Below, piece after piece: positions 21,401-34,323 of a DNA stretch of 64,000 nt. Under the pieces are notes generated by a model, which worked only from the letters and a program-made list of their open reading frames with translations, was not told the DNA's origin and ran no database searches. Numbering within the stretch: position 1 is the stretch's first letter; the number at the start of each line of letters is the position of its first letter. Made by a program: the position numbers and the translations under genes. Source of the DNA: Oxytricha trifallax. Its lineage: Eukaryota > Ciliophora > Spirotrichea > Sporadotrichida > Oxytrichidae. The stretch lies in NCBI GenBank assembly GCA_000711775.1, contig ARYC01019097.1, positions 1-64,000 of the forward strand. The letters are read 5' to 3'.

Positions 21401-24009
21401 AGACTTATTATTACCTCTAGAAAAACAACTTATCGTTATGTGTGTAATTCTATTGATCATCGAACATAAAGTTCAATATTTATTTCCTCAATTTACGCTT
21501 CCAATTAAATTGATTACGTTTCTATCTAATCAATTATAAAAAAATTCAGGTTTTATAAAGAAATATGCACATTTTTATATAAAATAAATGTTTTTTTGTT
21601 ATTTTTTTATATTATTCATTTAATTATTTCAAAATAGTGCTTTTATTTAATAATAACTTTGTCTAATAACTAAAAGTCTGATATATAAAACATAGATTAT
21701 TTATAAAAAAATTAAAAGTAAAAAGAATTAAGGTTTTAGTAATATAAAGTTGCTTATATAAATCTTTAAATTAGTTTTATATTTTAATAAATTATGTGGG
21801 ATATTTTTATCATTGAGAGGGGGTAAAAATATAGGTATAGCTAATATTTCAAAGAACTCTCTATCATGCTAGTCAAGTATTTAATAATATTATATTTTTA
21901 TTAAGTAGACTATCACCAAGTAAATTAATTCTTGAAATTAGATTTATTTATTCCAGATGATCTTTAACTTTCAATGTAAACATTTCTGAATTAGGAGTAC
22001 CCTGAAATTGTCTCATGATTTTTCATGATTTTTTTTATAGCCTAGAAAATAAAAATTATGAAAATTTATTTAAAATTAATCTTTGTAAATTATAATAAAA
22101 TAAAAAACGTAGATTTATAAATTTTCTTTCAAAATTTCTAATTTTTTTCTATATTAATTCAATAATTCTCTTTAAAAAAAATTATTTTAATAATAATTGA
22201 AAGAATTATTTCAAGAATTTATAAATATAATATAAATACTTAAAGCAATAAAAAAAAGTATCCGCCCGCTGAACCGATGAAACTTTCAAATATTAAGAAA
22301 CAATCAAATAATGGCTCTAACTTAAAATCTTGATGCTCAACATATTTTAAATATATAAAAAATAAACTATCATTTATGATATTAAAGATATTAAAATTAT
22401 TGAAATTCATTGTATAAATTCATTATTTTGTTTATTGTCAAATATGAAATTCAGAAATTCTATTAATTAAATTATTGAATCAATTATTATGATCTTGGGA
22501 TTATTTGATGATAAATTAAAAATTATTTGAAATTTACAAAAAGAAGTTGGTTGTTTATTGATAAATTTTTATAATAGAATATTCTTTTTAAATTAATATT
22601 AATATAATTTTATCATTTACATATTCTATTAAAAATTAAACATTAGACTTGAATTCGCATCTGAGATAAGCTATCAGTATAATATATTTCATAATTGAAA
22701 TAATATGTTGTTAATTTTTTTATTTTAAAAAATTAAATAATTTATTATTTTTATAATGATTTATAATAATGTGTTTTGATAGTATAAATTTTAATTAATT
22801 GGGTTAATAATGAACAAGATATTTCAGTACTTATTTATAATAATATTTTAATTTATATACATCTGAAAATTAAAAAGTCTTAACTTAATCATTAATAAAA
22901 TTAAAAATTTGAGAAATATAAAATTCACTCTATTATATTTTTTATGGATAAAATAAAGTTAAGGATATCTTTGGTATAAATATGTATTTAAATGGTGTTT
23001 TGGTCAAAATACCATTTTATTTTTATGATTATTATTGGATTCATGCATTTTAATATCTTTTTTTTTCTTCAAAATTTATAAAAAAGTTAAATGAAACAAT
23101 TATTTACACATATATATATAGTTTTTTTAAAAGTAAATAATAATAATTTATCCATAATAAATATTTATTATTATAGAGTTGTCACAGCATCTAAAAGCTG
23201 AAATTGTTTTGAACTTAACTCATGCAACTTGACTTAAGTTTAGGGAGTTATTATTTCTAATCAATATAATTAAATATATTTAGGATTTTTCAAAAAAAAT
23301 TAGTTTTTAATTTCCTAAAATACTTAATACAAAATGATTCAAAACTAATTTTATTATTTACTAATTTTAAAATACTTCCCAAATATAAGTTATATCAGGT
23401 TTAGACTATATTACAAATAATTAGTTAGAAGTAATGAAATACCTGTTCCAAGAACTCTGATTTGTTCACTGACTGTTTACACAATATATTAATAGAAAAT
23501 TTTAATTTTAATTTAAATTTTAGTTCTTGCTTTTGGATAATCTAACCACGAAAACTTATACTTAATTTAGATAATTAATCAATATTTATGTATTTTTAAA
23601 ATAAAAATTATTCAAATATTTTAACCATTATTTTTTACTAAAAAATAGAAAAATTCTTGAATATATATTTATATATAACATTTTATGATTAAATTATTAA
23701 TCTAAATTTTATGTAATTAACATAAACTTATCAATTAAAGAAGGTTTATTATATTAATCAAGCAATCTTTTAAAAATATTATAATAATCACAATAATTAG
23801 TATAATTAATTTTAAAATTTGATATAATAATATTATGAAATATATCAAAATAATTTAATTTAAATGATTTGTAAATATTCTTGGTTTAAATACCCTTGCC
23901 TTCTCTAACTAAGTATTAATAAATACACCAGGCATCCACAACATTAATTAAATATAATTTTAAGAAGATTTATTTATCTACAAAAATATTAATTATTTGA
24001 AACATCTCT
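18469..24009. other. Very AT-rich DNA, little structure
   Basis: No gene supported. 18640-18910 is a diverged relative of 31370-31545 (shared CTATATAAT, AATATT.CC..TAATATT and AAAAATATT blocks). A single copy of GTGCAGGAAACTTTCCC lies at 19837-19853. A small TATGGGG/CCCCATA hairpin lies at 19771-19795, in a GC-richer patch (19650-19850). The remainder is A/T simple sequence typical of eliminated ciliate DNA. Confidence 0.5.
19996..20037. repeat. Two tandem copies of a 21-bp unit
   Basis: ATACATGTAAATTTCTCTTA occurs twice head to tail with identical sequence. Confidence 0.8.
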
Positions 24010-24235
24010 AGCTGAGAACTTCTGATATAAATAATATAAAATAATATTTTTGATCTTTAAAGTGGGTAGTAAGTAGTTTTTGTGTGAGCATATCTTTGTT
24101 GTTATTTTACATATCTTTTATCTTTATTTTGTTTAAATTTGAATTATAAATAATGAAAAGCGTGATCCTATTTATAGACTTAATTTCCAATATAATTAAC
24201 GATCTTTTCAAAGTTATCTCATAAATCAAAAAATA
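24010..24235. repeat. Left arm of a distant inverted-repeat pair
   Basis: Shares ATTATAAATAATGAAAAGC and CGATCTTTTCAAAGTTATCT in inverse order with 26095-26290, plus weaker matches outward (GAGCA.ATATCTTTG, CTGAGAA). The arms have many indels. They enclose about 1.9 kb that includes the ORF at 25380-25949, suggesting the ends of a decayed element. Confidence 0.6.
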
Positions 24236-25379
24236 TAAAATTGTCTATATTCAATTCTCAAATTAGAAAATATGAAAATTCTTAATAATTGAATATAAAG
24301 AAATATTTATAATTAAAAAATTAAGACGGCAATTTATTATAGATTAATAAAATAAAATGTTTTTATTAATTTATAAACTGATAAATCTTACTTATTTAAT
24401 TCAAAGCAAAATATAAAAATTGATGTATTTCAAAAATAAAAGAGTCAATTTTAAACATATTTAATCATATTAAAGCCTTTTATTGTTTTAATTTATTAAA
24501 AATTTATTTATAAATAAATGTTTCATTCTTATTAACATTTAATATTAATATTTAAGAATTGTTTTTAGAGATTTGGATAAAAATATTACTATAATTGCAA
24601 ATAAAAAGATTTTTTTATTATTAAATTATATGAATAAGTTTTCATAAATCCGAGGAAAAAACCTTAATTATAAGATTTTATTAATTTTAAGAGTTTAATT
24701 TGCAGTGATAATCAAGTTAGTCCTGCCTTTAGTTAAAAGTGTTTGCAGAGTGATATTAATTTTTTATTTTATTCAAAAAAAGCTCTTACTTTGTTTTTTA
24801 ATTATCAATGACATCATAAATTTTTTATTCAGCATGAAACTATAAGACATGAAGAGATTAATTGAGTCATATAGTTTTTAGCGGTGATTGAACTTAAATA
24901 ATTTATTAACCAAAATGAAGTGATATAAATTGATCTGCAATTAAATATAATATAATCTAATATTTTAGTTTATAAGATTTGCACATTGGTTGTTAATGAG
25001 ATCGTTTAGTTTAATATGAATATTATTGTGATTTGAGTTTAGATGTATTATTTATAAAGTTGTACAGAAGATCCCTGTAATATTTGTTTTTATAATGCAT
25101 TTTTAATTATTAGGTTCTATGCAGAAGATTAGTAAATCTTTCAAAGAAAGGCAACTTTATAATAAATTTTTAAGGAAAGTGTTAAATTAGTAATTTATTT
25201 ATAAATAGAAGAAATTTAAGTATTTTATTTAAATTAAATTGGTTGAAATTTATATTTAAAATTAAAATCTAAATTTTAATTAACATTTAATTTCAACATT
25301 ATTACGAAAAGTAATAAAATTTTTTATATAATGTGTGATATATAAAATAGAAACAGTTTAAAGTCAATAATGCCATATT

Positions 25380-25949
25380 ATTATAAATGAAATAAACATT
25401 ATTAAGTCCCTATTATATTTTAAACTAAAACATTTACTCAGGAATCGTGAATTATACTACATCTTGTTGAGGGCATCAATGATAAGGTAGGAGTCAAGGG
25501 AGAAAATAATCGGATTAAAGACTTAACTCTTTATACTCGATAAAAGTAAGTCCTCATGTTATAAACAGTTTATCTCTAAAGTTCTTCTCTCTATTGTAGA
25601 AGATTATCTGAACTAAAGCACTCCGTTGATTAGTAAGCAAAAATAATGTGAATCAGGAAAAACTATGGAAGTATTGAAACTTCAAACAAATCCTTCGCAT
25701 AAGGCGATAGGTGAGAGTGCATTATGCTGAAGCTATTTTATTCAATAATGGACTAATTCTTTGAATAGATTGAGTTGGATTTCCCAGAAACCAACGTTGT
25801 AAACTATTTAACTAACATTATTGGGCTATTTTAAGCCCGAGTAAAAAAGTATTAATTTCCGTTAATCATTATACAATAGTAAACTCGCATAGTTAATAAT
25901 ATATCCAAATCAAAATTATTTATTGATTCAATCTGTAAATTAAAAATGA
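25380..25949 (+). CDS. Gene-like ORF with one in-frame TGA, inside an inverted-repeat pair
   Basis: GC-richer island. The frame reads LRNRELYYILLRASMIRQES, REKIIGLKTQLFILDKSKSS, KVLLSIVEDYLNQSTPLISK, KTMEVLKLQTNPSHKAIGES, a TGA (25728-25730), then FIQQWTNSLNRLSWISQKPT and YFKPEQKSINFRQSLYNSKL. An alternative is a single exon 25441-25706, bounded by ACTCAG and GTGAGA, which avoids the TGA. The minus strand is also open here. No family recognised. Position between inverted repeats fits a germline-limited mobile element or an MDS. Confidence 0.4.
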
Positions 25950-26094
25950 TTTCGTGGGAATTTTTTTAGCCAATTTTTACATTTGATCCTTGATAAAAAT
26001 TTTAACTTTTATTTTTATAATTTTTATGTAGCGTAAGTAAATGACCAATTTAAAGTAAAAATATTACAAAAATAAATTTCATTGATAATCTATA

Positions 26095-26290
26095 ACCATC
26101 TATTTTAAATTCATGAGATAACTTTGAAAAGATCGATAAAATGAGAAATAAATATTGACAATTTGCCCTGTAAATTCAATCAAGCTTTTCATTATTTATA
26201 ATTTAAAATTTGAATTATTTAACAAAGATATTTTTTTTATGAGCAAAGATATATAACTGACATAAAAGTTACTCAACAAATGTTTCTCAG
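26095..26290. repeat. Right arm of the inverted-repeat pair
   Basis: Contains AGATAACTTTGAAAAGATCG and GCTTTTCATTATTTATAAT, inverse of the left arm at 24010-24235, then ATGAGCAAAGATATATAACT matching its outer part loosely. Confidence 0.6.
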
Positions 26291-29200
26291 ATCTAATTAA
26301 ATTAAATATTTTATTTATTTTAACATCTATAACTTCATTCTAAAGATGTTATATTAATTTAATTTATATAAATTAGATTAAAAAGTTATGATTATTTTTG
26401 AATAATATTTGAAAATGTTCTACACATGTGGTAGGCATACAGAGTACTATCAGAAGGCTTTCAAAACACAAAACTAAAAATACAATTAAATAATTTGAGT
26501 CATATTCTTATTATTAAATTAATAATCGCAAAATATTTTTTATCAATAAATTAAACTTAAAATAATTAGAAACTTAATCAGAATTAATTAAATTTTCTTT
26601 TATTAAATTCACAAAAGTTCACAATCAAAAAAAAAAGAAAAATTTTATGTGATTAATTAATTTTGTATTTTATTTACAAGATTTTTGATAGGAAAGTTAT
26701 TTTGTAAAAAGGTTCTTAGACAATTTATTTTATTATATAAATTTAAGCTTTCAAAATTTGATCATCCAATCAGTCATTTCTTAAAAATATTATTTGTTCA
26801 GTACGAAAATTTTTGTAATTGATTGAACATTTATAAAATACTTTTGTTAATTAAAGACCTATTTAGTGAGATAGGTTAAAATCAGAACAATAAAAATTGT
26901 CGATTAGTCATTTTAAGTACTTGCACAATAAGTTAAGGAATAAAATAGTTAACTATATAATGTTAATTCTTTTTTAAATCATCTCAATTAATAGATTTTA
27001 TGATTTTACATATTTTTAACTTATTTATTAACTGCTTTCTTTATAATATCTATTATTCATAATATCAAATTTTGGATATTTTTTAAATGAAGTTCTTATA
27101 ATCAAGATATAATAATTATTTGTAATAAATATCAAATTATAAAAGTTGTAATTGATTTGAAATTAAAATATATAAATAAATCTTGTCATCGTTAAAGCAA
27201 TATATTCGTAATAAAATCTGTTCTAATTAAAAAATTTAATTATAATGACTAAAATTTATAATTTAAAGAAAAATAATTCTATAAATTATATATTTATGAA
27301 TCTTATAGGTATGATGTATTTGATAATGTACTATTGTATAAAGAATATAACTTAGATCTAAAAAGAATAAAAAAACCAGATTTTTATAAAATTTTCTAGG
27401 AAATTGAAAGTATTTTTTTTAATTTGTAGATAATACAATTTAAACTCTGTATCATGAAACTTACTAATCCATTTATAATTTCCTATAATTCTATATAAAA
27501 TTTTAACAAATTTATAAAATTTAAGATTCTGGAATAAATGAAAATAATTATTTGGTAAATATATAGTATGATATTTTATAATCTTTAAGTACTTTATTTG
27601 ACAAATAAGATTAATATTAGGCTGACTAGTTAATTAACTTCTCAGCATATACTATATAATGTTTTTTAGGAATATAAAGGTTTTTTTTTTAATATAAAAA
27701 ATTGAAGTTAATAATTTTTATTGACAATATTATATAAATAAGCTTAATAAAATAGCCCAGACATTCTAATTATATCTTTCTATAATTTCTTAGCAATAAT
27801 ATAAAAAGAATGCATAAAAATGAAGATGTTCCTATATTTAAGCTAAGAAGCATAAGAATTTTCTTGTTGATTCAAAAAATTCTTTATTAAAAAAATTTTT
27901 ATAAAAGTAAACAAATTTTAGAGATAATCTACCATTTTTTCTTAGAATTTAAATTTTTTCAATCTTATTTGAAATTAATATATTAAAACAATTATTTTCT
28001 ATAACAAAACAATAATGATAGAGATTATATTTAGAAGAGTAATATAAAAAAATAATTATTTTATTTTATATTTATATTTTATTATTTAAATTATATATTT
28101 CAAATTATAATTTACTATAGGATAAAATTAAATAATTTTGCTAAATTTATTTATTAAATTTATCTAATATTTATTGAGTTTTGATTCAAGAGTCTGAACT
28201 TTAGTTTAAAATTCACTTTAAATTTTCTATAAAATTTTTTTTTAAACAGAGGAAGATTGATTAATTGGTTGAAGTAAGTATTTAACTCACTAATAATTTG
28301 CATTTTAGAATAATCTAGCAATTGCTTATATAAAGGGGTAAAAATAGAATAAAATATGAATAAACAAAGTAAATATCATTAAAAAAAGCAAATTTATATA
28401 AGAAATGAAAAAGTTAACATTTTCGTTTGATTATATATTTAATAAATTTATAGAAATAAAATACCTATAACTTAAATCAATGAATCTGAAAGAAGAATCC
28501 AACTAGTTAAATAACTACTTCAAAACAAAGAATAGTTGCACCTTGTAGATGGGATAACAGCCTTATAATAAAAATGTAATTGCTAATTTGAAATTATTTT
28601 TATATATTAAACCAAATTATGCACCTCTCATTTCGTAAAATGAAAATACTCCTTAACATTTAAATTTTTAAAAGTAATTTTAACACCGAAATCTAATTTA
28701 ATTTCTTAAAAATATCGTGATATTACATCACTCAAGAATCCAAATCCAAAAACACTATATTTGGCTAAGTTTTTTATTTGTAATAGAAATTGAATGGACT
28801 AAAGTTTTTAGTAAAATGGTGAACATATTGTAAGCATAATTAATTTTCTCACACAAAATTCACTATTAATAATTTATTAGATATGCGTAATTTATTTTCC
28901 TGCAAACAAATATTAATGATATGATATGGTTATATCATTCATTATTTATTTTGATAAATTTTCATGGATTAAATTATATTCTGTATTTCTCGATTAAGTG
29001 TAATTTTTCTTATCATTTTTATATCGCATTAATATCCCCAAACTCCTTCAGTATTATTATTGAGTTTTTATTGATATAATGAACATTTGTTGCAAATTTT
29101 TATAAATTTTTTTTAAATTGTATTTGTAAGTGTTTATAGGCTTTTAATTGCTTCTCAGAAGCACAAAAGGGGATAAAGAAAAGGTTTAAGAACGATGAAG

Positions 29201-29339
29201 ATGAATAATATGAGAATTATGAATTAAGACAGTTATTTTTTAGATATTTAAATTTCAACAATGATGATAAGTATTTGTATTATCTATAATTTAATAGTTA
29301 ACTCACTAAATTTTTCATTTTATTAATAATAATATGCTT
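26291..29339. other. Very AT-rich DNA, no supported gene
   Basis: Long open frames exist (for example 28480-29082 + is 201 codons under the ciliate code), but their residue use is what AT-rich noise gives. I do not call a gene. No RNA gene or repeat stands out. Confidence 0.4.
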
Positions 29340-29536
29340 AGCTTTTAGTGTGTTAATACTCGTATTATTAAGCAGTAAATATATATATTTCTCATTATAA
29401 GATATCCCTATATTTCGCTAATTTCTATTTCTCATTGTGTAATTTGACCTATTTTCAGTCCCCATTAAAATCCAACTATATCCTACACTTGAATCATTAT
29501 ACTCCCTTTATTTAAGGGGTTTTGGGGTTTAAATAT
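29340..29536 (-). pseudogene. TBE end fragment: transposase N-terminus plus TIR
   Basis: Minus strand: TIR tip GGGGTTTTGGGGTTT (ends 29536), a diverged inner TIR (CAACTATATCCTACA), then the leader AATGAGAAATAGAAATTAGC and the first ~30 codons of a TBE transposase. Similarity to the other copies ends near 29340. The tip is followed by AAAT. This is a relic with no other TBE gene attached. Confidence 0.82.
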
Positions 29537-31073
29537 TGGAAATACGACTATTGTTTTTATAAATTTTGCTCTGGAACGGAGTTTAATCATTTTACAACAC
29601 ATTATAAGCATCCCTAATATATTTTAAGTACTGCTTAAAGATGGTAAGAGTGTCAATCTTGCCAAATTTTTTACTAGAAAACTTAAAAGATATATTCAAT
29701 TAATGCCAAGAATATTTTTAAATAACATATTATATTTTAAATTTCAATATAAATTTAAATTTGGATATTAAATAAAAAGGATTAAATAAATTCAAAAACT
29801 TTATATTATTTATTTTCATAAATCATCACATATAATATAAAAAAGTATAAAAATATTTCTATTATTTTTAATATATTAATTATAGTCCTGTCTGTGATTC
29901 TTAAGACCTGCCGAGAGAATGCTTTTATGCAAAATAAAATAACTTAGAATTTTTTAAATATTACATAATTGCATTATATTTGGCTTATATAAATAAATCT
30001 AAAAAGATATTTAATAATATATTATTTAAGTTGAATTTAACTTTTCTTCAATGTATAAATTTAAATATTATCATTAAGATTTTTATAATTATAAATTATT
30101 TTCAAATAAATTTGCTTAGAGCAACTTTTAAATATGCAATCTTATTAAAATTATTCTTAAACTTCTCAAATAAATAATATTATAGAAATATTCAAAAAAT
30201 TATAAAATCTATTGCTAAGGTGAATCAATATGAAGATTTGTTTCTGAAGCATTTTAAGCAAGTTTCAAACTTTACAAGTTCGTATAGGTGGAAATTAAAT
30301 GCTTAAAAATAGTTGATTTTTCTATTAAATTTTTAAAACTTAATTAAGAATTAATAATAATTTATTTTAATTGATTTTTACAAATCTTTTTACATTAAAT
30401 TTTATTTTCTGGTCCAAAATATTACATTCATTGATAAAAAAAATTAAGTAAAAAATTCTTGTATTTTTTTCAAATAATATTAATTAATTATATAAGTTTA
30501 ATAATTTTTAGTATTGTAATGTAAAATTGAGAGAAAAAAATTATCTTAAATTTAAAATCGAACCTCCTAAATCGTGCATGTTTTTCCCTAAGATCAGCTC
30601 CTATGATACAAAGTCGCTATTGATTTTGAGTTCCGAAGAGATGGAGAGCTAACGTCTTATTAAATTTTTCAATTAATTAAATACAATAAATCTTGCAAAG
30701 TTAGACAAAGAATTCTCTTAAATATTTAAATATTATGTTTCCTTCCCCATATATTATATATAAAAACTATTTCCATTAAAAGCATGTATTTACCAAAAAT
30801 CATCAACTTAAATCTTGAAATTCTTTTCAAATATATTTATTTATAATTTATCTTAATTTTTTCAATTTAAAGAGAATGTTAAATTTGGACATATTTCACT
30901 AAAATTGAAAATCGAAAAATTATAGGTTTTTTTCATATGATATATCTAAAATATTTATTTGCATAGTCTTTTGGATCGTTTTTGGATGAGTCAAGTAATC
31001 ATGTTTTATAACGATTAATTTTATTTTAACAAATAAATTTTGCTTTAATAAATAATTTAAACTATAATTTTGA
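29537..31073. other. AT-rich DNA, one GC-richer patch
   Basis: 30530-30670 is GC-richer; the plus frame reads KIEPPKSCMFFPKISSYDTK then LLILSSEEMESQRLIKFF, which could be an MDS or exon but has no fixed ends. The rest is simple A/T sequence. Nothing else supported. Confidence 0.35.
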
Positions 31074-31573
31074 GGGGGGGGGGGAAGTTTCCTGCACTGG
31101 TTTATGATAAAAAAAAAATTTTAGGGAAGTTTCCTGCACTTTTTTTAATTTTTTAATTTTTAATTTCTTTTAATTAAATTTATGTTTACAACAACTATCA
31201 ACCAACTTCAGGCCAATTTCATTTTAATATTTATAATTTAATTTATTAATCAATAGTCAATATCTATCTTCAGATTCCAAAAACTTTGACTTTTTTCATC
31301 TGATATTTTGTAGGTTCTATCTTTTAAATATTATATCGCTTTACTATAGTAATTTCAAATATTATATCAAATTGTTAGTGTAATTCTGATTCAATTTATC
31401 CTTTTCTTACCATGTCTATATAATGTTATACTATATTTTCTTGAGCTAGTTCAATGATGAACAATATACTCTCAATATTTAATGGGTCATAAAAATATTC
31501 AATTTGTTAATTGATGTAAAATTTATTAAATTTAACATAAAGAAAAAACTGTGCAGGAAACTTCCCCCCCCCC
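31074..31573. mobile_element. 500-bp inverted-repeat element with G11/C10 tips
   Basis: Left tip: eleven G then AAGTTTCCTGCAC. Right tip: GTGCAGGAAACTT then ten C. The left tip sequence is repeated in shorter form (GGGAAGTTTCCTGCAC) at 31124-31139. The interior is AT-rich without an ORF and resembles 18640-18910, so this is a dispersed family. The homopolymer tips are striking in this base composition. Confidence 0.7.
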
Positions 31574-31949
31574 ATAATTTTTGTATCTTGCATTTTTAAA
31601 TCTTAAGTACTGACATATTTCTTCTATTGCTTTATAGTTGAAGGGAATAATTTTAAAATTTAAAAATATTGAAATTATGATAAATAAATATATTTTATAC
31701 TTTGCCACAAATTTATGTTTCATCTTTCAACAAAATAATTAATAATTTTTTTAAGTAATTTACTTAATATAATTTAAATTTTGTCTTTAAAAATTCTGTC
31801 TTTAATGTCTTTTGTAAAAATAATGTTGATACTTTTAAATTTATTAAACAATAAATTAAGAAATTATCATTAAATTCTGTGTAAAAGTGGCACTTATATT
31901 TAATTTAGATATGTTCCCTTATCATATCATAAATTTATGTGAAAACATT
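31574..31949. other. AT-rich spacer, no feature seen
   Basis: Simple A/T sequence between the G-tipped element and the next TBE-type end. The minus-strand open frame over 31532-31723 runs through the element tip and is not a credible gene. Confidence 0.5.
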
Positions 31950-32027
31950 CAAAACCCCAAAACCCCAAAACCCCTTAATGAGGTTTATAAGTTCTTTGAT
32001 TTGTAGGGAATTTGTTAGGGGTTGGGG
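31950..32027. repeat. TBE-type terminal repeat, left end of element C
   Basis: CAAAACCCCAAAACCCC with one extra C4A4 unit, then TTAATGAGGTTTATAAGTTC and TTTGATTTGTAGGG, close to the TBE1 TIR; the inner part diverges (TTAGGGGTTGGGG). Confidence 0.85.
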
Positions 32028-32075
32028 TTATTAATAGTTTTAATGTGAAATTTATAGTAAATGTATTTAATTTAA

Positions 32076-34290
32076 TCACTCAAAATGCACTTTTGGATCA
32101 TGTGGGAGAGGTCTGAAGTTTAACTTACTTAACCACAACTCTATCTACTCTATTGATATGTCTGATCTTGAGTTCGGTTTTATTATTATTGACTCTGCCA
32201 TTTGCTTCATTGATTGAGACACTCTTGTTTTGTCAATAAATTGCTTTATTCTTTGTTTAGAATCCTTCTCGCATCTTGTAGAGTAGTAATCGTTGCGAGG
32301 CATATCGCACTCTATTATTATTATTGCTGCTAAAGTCCACTTATCCCATTAAAAGTCTCCATATCTCCAGTCTTCTCTTTCAGTATAATAGCCTGGAGTT
32401 CCCATAACACTTCCTAGCCTTGATACTTCCACTCTTAATGCTCTGTTGAAGTCAATAATTGCCACTCTTACAGGTGAGAAGTTTATCATAATATTCTCAG
32501 GCTTCAAATCTCTATGAACAAAGCCTAACTTATGTAACTCTTTTATACCTTGTAAGGTTTAAGTTGCTATCAAAGCAAGCTACTTATGATTCCTTTGATC
32601 AGTAATAAAATCTGTGGCTCATTTCATAGAGTGGGAGTCTGAAAGCAACATGATCCTTGGCTAGGAGAACAGCATCTAACTTGATTAAGTAACTACACTC
32701 TTTAAACTTTGCTTGAGTGAGTACTTGATACTCAATTGTGAACTCCATCTAATATTTAAGCTTATTATTAATGAACTCCATTTTACGGATTTATAATAAA
32801 TCAAACGATTTTACATTTTGATTTATCAAAAATTTGAGTTCAGGAATTTTTTCAAGTCTCTCAGCTGCATTTTCCATATTTTAGAAAAAAATACTATAAA
32901 TATATTAATTTATAATATAATGTTACCTCAAATAATAAATTGCTTCCTTTTTATCTGAAAATTTATAGAGGAAATTCTTTCTCAGATCTTTTAAGTTATC
33001 TTAGTTCATAAATATATGGATTTATTCTTAATTTATAACTAACGGCTAGCTGTTTATGGCTGATTAATAAATATTATTTGTCGTTTATTTCTTTTTAAGT
33101 TATTCTTGATTATAATCATTTAATTATTATGCAGTGACATTTTAAGATGGCTTTTTAACTTCTGTTGAAGAATAATGAAGCTTTTACCTTTGTGATTTTA
33201 ATTTATTTCTTCAAAGTTTTGATCAAAGTTTATAAAGTTTTGATTTATTTTAGCTAATGATTACCTACTCTTGGATTTACTGGAGTCGTCTTATAACTTT
33301 GTAGTTATTTTAAATATATTTTTGTATTATTTGAGATCTTTTCCTCCTCAGAATCACTTTCAAAACTTGATTCATCTTTTTTTTTACGTTTGCATACAAC
33401 TTTTAAAGTTGGCTCCAGTGTTTGTAGTTTGGATTTCAATCTTCTCAGGCGAGTCTACTATCATTTGTTCATCCTCATAATTTTGATCATAATAACCATC
33501 TTAATCATAAAAAAAGACTAGTCATTGTATGTCGTTCTAATTTATTTTTGTTAGGCTGAATCTTTTTCTAAGTCGAAGATATGAATTCCAAATTATTTGT
33601 GGAAAGAATCTGAAATTTCTAAACTTCTTTTTTTTATAAATCATCGCCTTTGCTAAGTTGATTTATTAATTATTTAACCTAATCAGCAAAATCTTATAAG
33701 TTTTGGTTTTCAAGGTACTTTATTTAAATTTTATTTCCTAGTTCATCAAGAAGTGTAAGATCTTATAGGAATTTCTGATAGAATTGAAGTTATTAATTTT
33801 TATTTTAAAGGATATTGAAATTCTGTTAGAACTATATTTCATCTAAATCCATAGGGTTATTATCTGTTTAAGATTCATTTTAAGTTTTAGATTTAATATA
33901 ATTATGTGTTATTAGTTGGTCAAAGGGAATCTATATGTAATTTTTTGATATATATGTCTCATTTAAGGAGGAAGAGAGATTGTTGTTGGATCTTAAGCCT
34001 ATTACTTCTGAATTATCTAAATTTTTGTTAAAAGAATCGTAGTTGTTGGTTAGGTTTGAAGTTTTTGTTATAAATTTTTATATAAAGGTCTAATGATATT
34101 TTGAGTCCAGCAATTATTTATATTGTTAGAAAATTCTTCTATTTCCTATATTTGATCACTCTCATTGAGTTAATCTATTTCATTTTTTAAACTATGTTTT
34201 TATTCCTCATATTAAGATAGTTTTTCATCACTTTGATTATGGGATTAATATATGTGGTTTATTAATTATATGATTAAATATACTTTGTAT
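32076..34290 (-). CDS. Coiled-coil/protein kinase of element C
   Basis: The C-terminal kinase domain is well preserved: IKELHKLGFVHRDLKPENIM, IIDFNRALRVEV (DFN where most kinases have DFG), GTPGYYTERED, WDKWTLAAIIIECDM, stop at 32076-32078. The N-lobe is short, without a glycine-rich loop; LEKIPELKFL and MEFTIEYQVL correspond to the TBE1 kinase. A one-base shift near 32605 precedes the catalytic loop. Upstream, instead of zinc fingers, is a Gln/Asn-rich, coiled-coil-like region (KNEIDQLNESDQIQEIEEF, LQFYQKFLQDLTLLDELGNK) with more frame shifts. Start not fixed. Substrate unknown. Confidence 0.75.
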
Positions 34291-34323
34291 TTGTGATTGC
34301 TATTTTTATTATTTTTATATCTT

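Noticed and set aside
28480..29082. 201-codon plus-strand ORF under the ciliate code
   Set aside because: With TGA as the only stop and ~78% A+T, dozens of such ORFs are expected by chance in this window; residues are almost all those coded by A/T-rich triplets.
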